Part shown: positions 1 through 6,031 of the stretch, in pieces
Layout: each line of letters opens with the position of its first letter
How positions within the stretch are numbered: position 1 is the first letter of the stretch
Source: Limiplasma sp036652695
GTDB lineage: Bacteria > Bacillota > Clostridia > Christensenellales > Aristaeellaceae
Assembly (NCBI GenBank): GCA_036652695.1
Contig: JAVVVJ010000054.1
Span: forward strand, 1-19,518
Reading direction: 5' to 3'
Length of the DNA stretch: 19,518 nucleotides
Translations under genes and position numbers: made by a program
The notes under the pieces: model-generated
Database searches by the model: none
What the model was told of the DNA's origin: nothing
The model's input: only the letters and a program-made list of their open reading frames with translations

Positions 1-49
1 AGGCGCAATGCCGGGCGACACACCCAAAACCCAATCCAAGGATCAAAAT

Positions 50-97
50 AAAGAGCGGGGTGTAGAGGGGCATATCCCCCCGGCACCCCGCTCTTTT
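50..97 (-). terminator. Intrinsic terminator after deoC
   Basis: Bases 50-62 pair perfectly with 84-96 (13 bp). The loop contains a second GGGG/CCCC pairing. Read on the minus strand the hairpin is followed by TTTATTTT, and it lies 11 bases after the deoC stop. It would end the transcript of the whole 5405-to-108 gene run. The other side also carries four T's, so weak bidirectional activity is possible. Confidence 0.8.
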
Positions 98-107
98 GCG
101 CATGGGT

Positions 108-800
108 TTATAGCCGACCCTCGGCATAGCGGCGCTTGGCTTCCTCCATGATCTTTTCGGTGGCAGAAACGCCGCAGCGCGACGCTCCGATTTCGCGGGC
201 AGAGAGGACGGTGTCCAAATCGCGGATGCCGCCGCTTCCCTTGACTTGCACGCTCGCGGGCACGGCGGCGCGCATGAGGCGCAAATCATCCAAGGTGCAA
301 CCCGCAGTGCCGTAACCGGTGCTGGTCTTTACCCAATCGGCGCCAACCTCGGCAGATAGCTCGCAGGCGCGCTTTTTTTGCGCATCGCTCAAATAGCAGG
401 TTTCAATAATCACTTTGACCTTGGCATGCTGGGCATGCGCAGCGTCGCAAATCAGCTTGATTTCATCCCGTACATAGGCCTCGTCTCCGGCGAGCAGCTT
501 GCCGATGTTGATGACCATATCAAGCTCCTCGCAACCGTCAGCGAGGGCGGCGTTGGCCTCGGCGAGTTTGATTTCCGGCTTGTGGTTGCCATGTGGGAAA
601 CCGATGACGGTGCAGACCTTGACATCACTGCCGCGCAAAAGCTCCGCTACGAGCTTCATATCGCCGGGACGAGCGCAGACACTGGCGGTGTCGTAGGCGA
701 GGGCGATCTCGCAGCCCTTGCGGATGTCGGCCTCGGTGAGGAAGGGTTGAAGCGTGCTGTGATCCAACATTTTAGCGATGTCCTTTGGCGTTAGGCTCAT
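108..800 (-). CDS. deoC: Deoxyribose-phosphate aldolase
   Basis: This 230-aa enzyme cleaves 2-deoxyribose-5-phosphate to acetaldehyde and glyceraldehyde-3-phosphate, the last step of deoxynucleoside breakdown in the cytosol. Visible marks of the class I aldolase family are DMVINIG (Asp94), the VKTSTG segment with the Schiff-base lysine at about Lys158, and VKGSGGIRD with Lys187. The length is normal for bacterial DeoC. The start at 800 is chosen because AAGGAGG at 809-815 sits 8 bases upstream; a longer frame reaching 956 lies wholly inside the preceding gene. That ribosome binding site overlaps the stop codon of the upstream ATPase gene, so the two are probably translationally coupled. DeoC usually sits with nucleoside phosphorylase, cytidine deaminase or phosphopentomutase genes; here it closes an operon of unrecognised proteins, which is odd. 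Confidence 0.96.
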   Translation of the reverse strand: MSLTPKDIAKMLDHSTLQPFLTEADIRKGCEIALAYDTASVCARPGDMKLVAELLRGSDVKVCTVIGFPHGNHKPEIKLAEANAALADGCEELDMVINIGKLLAGDEAYVRDEIKLICDAAHAQHAKVKVIIETCYLSDAQKKRACELSAEVGADWVKTSTGYGTAGCTLDDLRLMRAAVPASVQVKGSGGIRDLDTVLSAREIGASRCGVSATEKIMEEAKRRYAEGRL

Positions 801-813
801 GGGAAAATCCTCC

Positions 814-2106
814 TTAACGTTCAGTGCTGCCGTAGGGCTTCGCGCGGAAGCGAAACGGCGGGTAGTGCAAGGCGGCAATGATGCTCTCGCCCGTTTGTAG
901 GGCGGTGAGATCCTCGTCGCCAACGACATATTCATCCACCACCTGCTCAATGACACCGCGCGCCTGTGCGGCAGAATGGTAGGATTCTACCACGCGGTGC
1001 CGTCCATGCAGGTTTTTGATGTAGGAACGGCTGGCGCGGTCGTGTAGGCAGAAGGCTACGGTGGTGCCGATGGCGGCAAGCATGGCGGTAAACGCCGCGC
1101 CATAGCGATCCTCTAACGCGCTTACGCCGGTGGCGGAGAGCAGCGCGCGAAGCCCTTTTTCGCGCCCGAGAAGCAGAGCGTCCGGCAGGTGCGGAAGCGC
1201 GGGAAGCACGCTGACGCCGTCCAGAAGAAGGTAGATGTGCCCGGTGACCTCCCGAACGCTGAGCGCTTCGCGAAGGCAGAGGTCGCACAGGGCTGCGTAT
1301 ACGGGGCGAGCGAGAGCGCCGCAGGCCGCATCGTAACAGATGAAAATGGCCTTGCCACCGCGCGCACGCACAAGGGAGCGCATGCCCAAGGCTCCTTGCG
1401 CGCCAAAGCTGCCGGAAAGCAGCTCGCGAGCAGCCTGTTGTAGAGCGGCAACCACGCCCTGCGTGCGTTCCCCCTCGGGGTCGGTAAGATAGTAGGCGTA
1501 GGCGCGTAGCTCAGGCTCGCTCTGCAAAATCTCGCACATGCTTTCCGCATCAAAACCGTCAATCAGCTCGCGAAGCGCGCGATTGTTGCAAAGCTCAGGC
1601 TCGCCGCGCCGCTTGAGGTACACGATGAGCGCCATGAGCAGGTCGCGCGCGGCGGTTGGATAGAGCGGCCTTGCCGCGCCTGCGATGCGTGCGGCAAAAA
1701 GCAGGTCGCAAAGCGCGGAAGCCTCCTCCAGCAGCCGATCGTTATCGGGGAGTTCCTCAAAGAGATTCCAACAAGCGGCTTGGGCACGCTCATCCTGAGC
1801 GATAACCACATCGCCCTGCTGGCACAGAGCAGCGTGGTAGGCGCCGGTGGCATCGAAGATCACAAGAGCGTCTTGGGGGCTGAGATTTGCGCGTAGATTG
1901 CGGGCGAGGTGCAGCAGCAGATTGGTCTTGCCGGTGGCGGCGCCGCCTAAAAGCAGCATATGGCGCTCCAAAAGCCGATCGCCAATGGGCAAAAAGGCGC
2001 TGTTGCCTAAACCGTTGGCGCCAGCAAGGGCAAAGAGGGAGTCGGGATCGCGGTAGGGAATATCATTTGCAATTTGAAGGCCCTTCAGCACGGATGGTTG
2101 CGCCAT
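814..2106 (-). CDS. TraD/VirD4-like (type IV coupling protein family) ATPase, soluble, probably degenerate
   Basis: This 430-aa protein has a Walker A loop GGAATGKT (residues 54-61, Lys60), a following strand VIFDATG (82-88) as in TraD/TrwB, a Walker B strand IYLLLD (Asp296), and then LPALPHLPD, GREKGLR and ALEDRYG, which match the TraD C-terminal ATPase half in order and spacing. Family members pump DNA or protein substrates into type IV secretion channels as hexamers. Unlike typical coupling proteins it has no N-terminal membrane segments, so it should be cytosolic. The residue after the Walker B Asp is Gly297 rather than Glu, and the usual sensor Gln before the LEDxYG segment appears to be Thr, so hydrolysis may be impaired. 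AAGGAGG lies 5 bases before the ATG; the gap to the upstream gene is 15 bases. FtsK/EssC is less likely from the motif pattern. Confidence 0.75.
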   Translation of the reverse strand: MAQPSVLKGLQIANDIPYRDPDSLFALAGANGLGNSAFLPIGDRLLERHMLLLGGAATGKTNLLLHLARNLRANLSPQDALVIFDATGAYHAALCQQGDVVIAQDERAQAACWNLFEELPDNDRLLEEASALCDLLFAARIAGAARPLYPTAARDLLMALIVYLKRRGEPELCNNRALRELIDGFDAESMCEILQSEPELRAYAYYLTDPEGERTQGVVAALQQAARELLSGSFGAQGALGMRSLVRARGGKAIFICYDAACGALARPVYAALCDLCLREALSVREVTGHIYLLLDGVSVLPALPHLPDALLLGREKGLRALLSATGVSALEDRYGAAFTAMLAAIGTTVAFCLHDRASRSYIKNLHGRHRVVESYHSAAQARGVIEQVVDEYVVGDEDLTALQTGESIIAALHYPPFRFRAKPYGSTER

Positions 2107-2121
2107 ATTGCCCTCCTTGAG

Positions 2122-4296
2122 CTATCTCTTTTTGCGTTTGTGATGGTTGCGCGCAAGCTGCGCCATACGCCCCGCCTTGTTCACGGTTTGCGCGGGGGGA
2201 TGGTGGGGACGCACGACGTCCGCAAGCTGGTTGGAGTGTAAATGCGGCTTGCCCGCATCGACGCTTGCCAGCTCCGAAAGGGTGGATGGGTGATGGACGG
2301 GTTCGGGCGCGGGTTCAACCATAGCTTCGGCGCTTTGGGCGTGAACCGGTTCAGGCGTAGGCGTGAACGCAGGCGCGGGCGCGGATTCAGGCAAAGGTTC
2401 AACCATAGCTTCGGCGCTTTGGGCATGAACCGGTTCAGGCGTAGGCGTGAACGCAGGCGCGGGCGCGGATTCAGGCAAAGGTTCAACCATAGCTTCAGCG
2501 CTTTGGGCATGAACCGGTTCAGGCGTAGGCGTGAACGCAGACGCGGACGCAGCTTCAGGCAAAGGTGCAGCTTCAGGTGCAGCTTCAGCCGCGGCTGCTG
2601 GCATAGAAGCCGCAGACCCGTCGTCCGTCTCCATCGCTTGGGGAGCAAGCTCCGCGCTCTCTTCCTCCTCAGGCTCGCCCGCCAGGCATAGCTCGGCAAG
2701 CGCAAAGCTGTGTACGCTGTTGCGCATGGCGTAGCCGCTTTCAATGCTCAGCTCGCGCTGTGGATCTTGGGCAAATAGGAAGCGTGCCTCGCCGGATTGC
2801 GGCGGCAGCTGACTGCGCCAAGAGCCGCGCAGGTATTCAAGATCCGCATCGTAGCCGCCTTCGCTGCTTAGATCGCGGCTTTCCTCACACGAGCCTTTGC
2901 CGCTTTGCTCCGCATCGCGGCGCACGGCAACCTCTAGTGCGGTGACCTTCTCATCCAGCAGCTCCCGCGCGTGTAAATAAGCACGCGAATCGGCATGCAT
3001 TTGCGAGAGGGCGGCCTCGCGGCGATACATCGCGTCCAACAGCTTGCCCTTGCGCTCCTGCCGCTCCGCGCCAAGCAGCATGGCACGGTACGCCTCCGCA
3101 TCGATGCGCGTGTTTTCACAGCGCACGGGCAGTTCGTCCGCTACCAGCTTGCGCTGGCGCAAAAGCTCCTTGCTTTCGGGCAGATATACCAGCTGGTTGA
3201 CCATGCCTAGTAGGCTTTTGCCGCTGCCGTAGGCGGGGTTGTTGAGCGTATCGGCCACCAAGGGGCGCAAAGAACGGTCGCGCACCATGACCACGCGCAC
3301 GCATTCCGGATAGCGCCCGCCGCCGGTGCGCACGTCATACGCCGGGGCAATTTGAAAGCTTTGGCAAAGCGCCGCCGCATCAATGGACATGCTCGCGCGG
3401 TCGATGTACTCGCTCGCGTCCTGATAGGGCATCCAAAAATCGCTGACAAACTCATCCCCCTCAAAGCACAGCTGCATCAGCCGCGCGGTGACGCGCGTGA
3501 TCGCTTCTTGGGTGAAGGTATCGCAGGCATAGCGGTACGGGACGTATTGCAAAATGGATTCGGCACGCTTCGCGTTTTCGGTAAATGCACTCGCGCCTAC
3601 GGCATCGCCTTGCACGGTGTGGAGCATGCTCAAATCCTGCATGGCGCGGCTGATTTCCTCCTGCTGAACGCAAAGCGGCAGCAGATCGTTGCACAGCAGA
3701 TAATCCGCCTCGAACCGGGGCGCATCATAGCGCTCGCCAGCGGTAAGCCGTTTGTGTACGTAGGCCGCGTAATGCGCGCAGCGCGCCGTGATGCGCAGCT
3801 CGCGCTCCGCGCCGCGCAGCAGGCCGCCGCCGCGCGGAAACACGCTCTCCGGCACGGCTACGGCCTGACAGCCGCCGCCAATGAGGTGCAGCACAAGGCG
3901 CTCGCTCATAAAAGGCGCGTATTGCGGGAAATGCGCGGCCCATACGCAATCCACAGCCATTACGCCACGACCCTTGAAACGGCCGTCATAATCGAAATTG
4001 CGGCTGTAGTTATCGTCCGCGAACAGCTCGGGCATTTCGTCATAAAGCTTTTGAAAATACTCCGATGGATCGATGGAGAAGCCGGAGGCCGATACGCGCG
4101 CGCGGTTGTTTTCGCGCACGCCCACGTAGCTCATGTTCTGCACAAGCTCCATGGGGAAAATAGGCAAAAAGGAAGCGTAGCGCTCTGGAACGCGCTCCTG
4201 CGTTTGCGCAAAGGCGCGCCGTGCACCTGCCCAGAGCATGTCAGCGTCTAGGCCAGCATAGCTGATAATCCCGTTTTGTCGGGTGGTGATTCGCAT
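2122..4296 (-). CDS. Unrecognised 724-aa protein with tandem repeats and a basic tail
   Basis: I do not recognise this protein. The N-terminal half (about 1-350) looks globular, with no signal peptide or membrane span. Residues about 370-465 are charged and helical, probably coiled coil. A stretch PAYGSGKS (354-361, Lys360) resembles a P-loop but has Pro where the first Gly should be. After an acidic patch (EPEEEESAE) come three in-frame 28-residue Pro/Ala/Glu repeats (about 578-662) and a basic C-terminus ending HKRKKR. The start at 4296 is preferred over an upstream in-frame ATG at 4374 because AAAGGA lies about 10 bases before it. The 104-base gap to the upstream gene holds no convincing promoter or terminator. 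Given its place directly before the TraD-like ATPase (15 bases), it may be that protein's partner or substrate; this is inference only. Confidence 0.85.
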   Translation of the reverse strand: MRITTRQNGIISYAGLDADMLWAGARRAFAQTQERVPERYASFLPIFPMELVQNMSYVGVRENNRARVSASGFSIDPSEYFQKLYDEMPELFADDNYSRNFDYDGRFKGRGVMAVDCVWAAHFPQYAPFMSERLVLHLIGGGCQAVAVPESVFPRGGGLLRGAERELRITARCAHYAAYVHKRLTAGERYDAPRFEADYLLCNDLLPLCVQQEEISRAMQDLSMLHTVQGDAVGASAFTENAKRAESILQYVPYRYACDTFTQEAITRVTARLMQLCFEGDEFVSDFWMPYQDASEYIDRASMSIDAAALCQSFQIAPAYDVRTGGGRYPECVRVVMVRDRSLRPLVADTLNNPAYGSGKSLLGMVNQLVYLPESKELLRQRKLVADELPVRCENTRIDAEAYRAMLLGAERQERKGKLLDAMYRREAALSQMHADSRAYLHARELLDEKVTALEVAVRRDAEQSGKGSCEESRDLSSEGGYDADLEYLRGSWRSQLPPQSGEARFLFAQDPQRELSIESGYAMRNSVHSFALAELCLAGEPEEEESAELAPQAMETDDGSAASMPAAAAEAAPEAAPLPEAASASAFTPTPEPVHAQSAEAMVEPLPESAPAPAFTPTPEPVHAQSAEAMVEPLPESAPAPAFTPTPEPVHAQSAEAMVEPAPEPVHHPSTLSELASVDAGKPHLHSNQLADVVRPHHPPAQTVNKAGRMAQLARNHHKRKKR
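2312..2563 (-). repeat. Three tandem 84-bp direct repeats inside the 724-aa protein gene
   Basis: The units are 2312-2395, 2396-2479 and 2480-2563. The first two differ at a single base of 84; the third has a handful of differences clustered near one end. Each unit encodes 28 residues rich in Pro, Ala and Glu with the core FTPTPEPVHAQSAEAMVEP. Because 84 is a multiple of three, gain or loss of units keeps the frame. The near identity of two units suggests recent duplication or ongoing homogenisation. Confidence 0.95.
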
Positions 4297-4400
4297 GGGC
4301 AACCATCCTTTCAAAGCCACAAGCATGCCGTGAAAAAGTTTTCGACACTTTTCCGCCGTTTGCAGGTGGCGCAAGGAGCAAAAAGGAAAGCCAACGATCG

Positions 4401-4988
4401 TTACAGGTCGTAGTTAAATTGCAGCTTTGGCAAAAGCCGATCCACGCTCAGCTTTAAGTATAGGGGCGCGTCCTCGCGCTCCACATACTGGATAAAGGCC
4501 TGCCCATCCTCTGCCCGCAGCATGAGCAGCAGCGGCTCCGCGCCATCGCAGGTGGCAGCCATGGTAAAGGCCAGCGGGAGGCTTGGGTGCTCGCGCTGGT
4601 AAAGCGCGGCTTCCTCAAAGGCGCGGGCGGGCGGGGCGGCTTCGGTGTTTTTATAGGTTTCAAAGACGCGCTTGTATAAAAAACTAAGGGGGCTGCTCAT
4701 GCTGGCCACCGGCAAGGCAAAGCGAATTTCCATGAACTGGCACATCGAAAGGTAATCGACAATGCTTTGGTGAAACGGCTGCGCGAATTGTCCCAGAGGC
4801 ACGCTGCCATCCTTCCATGGAATGGGCTGCCAAAAGGCGTAGCCCGGGCGCTGACAGCCGGGGATCACGAGCTTTTCATCCATCGGCGTGCGCAGGAAGG
4901 TTAGGGGTCGGCGACCCGTTTCCTTGATCGCGGTCTGTTGAAAACGGATCAGATAATCCCTCATGATCGGCATGATGGGAGCTTGCAT
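4401..4988 (-). CDS. Syd-like (SUKH-superfamily-like) protein
   Basis: This 195-aa protein resembles E. coli Syd, a soluble protein that binds SecY, in layout. An N-terminal helix is followed by an ETGRRPL turn (24-30), then AFWQPIPW (51-58) matching the Syd segment YWQPQPF, a QSIVDYLSMCQF region (74-85) like QPTIHTFYTTQF, and a C-terminal Leu-rich helix. The match is from memory and weak enough to need a profile search. Syd belongs to the SUKH superfamily, many members of which are immunity proteins for polymorphic toxins. The ATG at 4988 is chosen over a TTG at 4994 because AAGGAGG (4996-5002) is 7 bases from the ATG but only 1 from the TTG. That site overlaps the stop of the upstream gene, implying coupling. 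Confidence 0.55.
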   Translation of the reverse strand: MQAPIMPIMRDYLIRFQQTAIKETGRRPLTFLRTPMDEKLVIPGCQRPGYAFWQPIPWKDGSVPLGQFAQPFHQSIVDYLSMCQFMEIRFALPVASMSSPLSFLYKRVFETYKNTEAAPPARAFEEAALYQREHPSLPLAFTMAATCDGAEPLLLMLRAEDGQAFIQYVEREDAPLYLKLSVDRLLPKLQFNYDL

Positions 4989-5000
4989 GCCCAATCCTCC

Positions 5001-5405
5001 TTATGCTTTGCGTTCCGCGTAGGTCAGGCGCGCGCTTGCGCCGCCGGTGTACGGATCGCTGCTAATCAAAATTTCGCCAAACGGGCAGCGCACGCGCACG
5101 CTTCGCCACGTATCGGGCCACGGATCTCTTAAGTGAAGCTTATCAAACAAAAACGCGCGCTGACGCCCCGCGTCCGGCTCTGCGCGACCGCCTACGGTGG
5201 GTGCGGTGAGCACTACGCCGCAAAGCCCCTCCGACCCCATGAGGAGCATTGCCGCCAGCTCCCCGCCGCGCACGGCGCGGGGCGCTAGGCATAACGAGCC
5301 GCTGCGCTTAGCCTCCAAGGGCAGAGCCTCAGGCGGCATGCTGGCGTATAGGTTCAAACCATCGGCAAAGCATAGCGCGCCGGATTCTTTATGGAAAAAC
5401 GGCAT
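5001..5405 (-). CDS. Unrecognised 134-aa protein, first gene of the operon
   Basis: I do not recognise this protein. It has no signal peptide or membrane span and looks like a compact mixed alpha/beta domain with short hydrophobic strands (AAMLLMGS, CGVVLTAPT, RAFLFDKLHL) and four cysteines (12, 39, 62, 107). The start at 5405 has GAGGGAG 6 bases upstream. A longer frame to 5498 would run across the promoter at 5483-5511, so it is rejected. It is the first gene after that promoter, with a leader of about 70 bases, and its stop codon overlaps the ribosome binding site of the Syd-like gene. The tight linkage suggests the two products work together. Confidence 0.75.
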   Translation of the reverse strand: MPFFHKESGALCFADGLNLYASMPPEALPLEAKRSGSLCLAPRAVRGGELAAMLLMGSEGLCGVVLTAPTVGGRAEPDAGRQRAFLFDKLHLRDPWPDTWRSVRVRCPFGEILISSDPYTGGASARLTYAERKA

Positions 5406-5482
5406 ATCTGGCTCCCTCTTGCACAGTGAATTGGGGGACAAACGCCGACAAAAGCCGACGTTTTTCAGCCCGCCCACTTCAA

Positions 5483-5511
5483 AGTCTATCATTCGCAAAC
5501 CGCGCTGTCAA
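5483..5511 (-). promoter_or_regulatory. Sigma-A promoter of the 134-aa/Syd/724-aa/ATPase/deoC operon
   Basis: On the minus strand TTGACA (5506-5511) and TAGACT (5483-5488) are separated by exactly 17 bases. A TG one base before the -10 box adds an extended -10 element. Predicted start near 5476, about 70 bases before the first ATG. It is divergent from the promoter at 5570-5598. Confidence 0.8.
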
Positions 5512-5517
5512 CAGCGC
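5502..5517. promoter_or_regulatory. Palindrome over the -35 box (candidate operator)
   Basis: GCGCTGTCAACAGCGC has perfect 7-base arms around a 2-base centre and covers the whole -35 hexamer of the minus-strand promoter. A second, wider pairing (AACCGCGC at 5498-5505 with GCGCGGTT at 5520-5527) surrounds it. The position is typical of a dimeric repressor site. No repressor gene is adjacent. Confidence 0.5.
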
Positions 5518-5569
5518 AAGCGCGGTTTTTATTGTGCAAATTTTCCGTTTGCGCGCCGCGTGCACCGCC

Positions 5570-5598
5570 TTGACACCGCCGTGCAAAGCGTTTATAAT
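5570..5598 (+). promoter_or_regulatory. Consensus sigma-A promoter for the RNA/rny unit
   Basis: TTGACA (5570-5575) and TATAAT (5593-5598) are both perfect and 17 bases apart. Predicted start near 5605. It drives the 335-base non-coding segment and possibly rny. A perfect consensus suggests strong constitutive transcription. Confidence 0.85.
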
Positions 5599-5604
5599 GA
5601 AATT

Positions 5605-5941
5605 GTCGGCTACATAGGCTTAGCGTGGGAACACGATTGCCTAGCTGTTTTTCGGATATATCCCCAGTCATTGGCTTTCCCCGCGATGCCGGCGCTATGC
5701 GATAAGTCGGTGCAAACCGGGTTTTGCTTGCGAGAACGCTCCATTGGAAGCGTTTGTATGGGTATATGACATTGGTTTTGCGCGGCGCGGGCGCTTTGGC
5801 GCGCGCGCGTATACACGAGGTTCGCCCTTATGCGGCGGGCTTAGTGGCATTGGTTTACCCTGCTTCGCGGCTGGGTAGCTACGCATAACCATCAAAAACG
5901 GATCAACAGCAGCCGGGAGAGCTTAGCTCGTCGGCTTTTTT
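5605..5941 (+). ncRNA. Candidate structured RNA or attenuator leader upstream of rny
   Basis: Between a perfect promoter and an intrinsic terminator lie about 335 bases without a convincing reading frame. Helices visible by eye are TAGGC (5614-5618) with GCCTA enclosing CGTG-GGAA-CACG; ATATATCCC (5657-5665) with GGGTATAT (5760-5767), one bulge; AACGCT/AGCGTT (5735-5754); and TACCC/GGGTA around 5856-5876. CATTGG occurs four times (5669, 5742, 5770, 5848), three of them followed by a pyrimidine-rich run. GTCGGCT at the predicted 5' end (5605-5611) equals the 3' arm of the terminator (5930-5936), so it could pair with the terminator's 5' arm, either closing the RNA or acting as an antiterminator. 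I do not see the hallmark segments of RNase P RNA, tmRNA or SRP RNA. An unusually long 6S-type RNA cannot be excluded. Confidence 0.5.
5911..5941 (+). terminator. Intrinsic terminator between the structured RNA and rny
   Basis: AGCCG (5911-5915) pairs with CGGCT (5932-5936) around an inner GAG/CTC helix, followed by six T's (5936-5941). It lies 90 bases before the rny start, so rny needs read-through or its own promoter; I see only weak promoter-like sequence in 5942-6015. Confidence 0.7.
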
Positions 5942-6031
5942 CGCTTTCACGGGCAGAGAGCCGCACAGGAAGATCAACAGAAACACTTAAAATGCAGACA
6001 AATCGAATTCACTTAGAAAGGAGCGAAGGCC

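Noticed and set aside
801..956. Longer DeoC starting at 956
   Set aside because: The extra 52 residues overlap the ATPase gene in another frame, are unlike any DeoC N-terminus, and the strong ribosome binding site points to 800.
3352..4251. Open frame of 299 codons on the plus strand
   Set aside because: It lies entirely opposite the 724-aa protein gene, has no ribosome binding site, and its composition (Ala, Arg, His rich) is that expected for an antisense frame in GC-rich DNA.
814..4296. Integrative conjugative element or prophage
   Set aside because: Apart from the TraD-like ATPase there is no relaxase, pore, integrase, structural phage gene or attachment repeat in the window.
5498..5531. 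Plus-strand intrinsic terminator
   Set aside because: The hairpin followed by TTTTT looks like one, but no plus-strand gene lies upstream; the palindrome is better explained as an operator over the minus-strand promoter.
5605..5941. RNase P RNA, tmRNA or SRP RNA
   Set aside because: The GAGGAAAGUCC core of RNase P RNA, the tRNA-like CCA end of tmRNA and the GGAAGGAAGCAG-type loop of SRP RNA are all absent.
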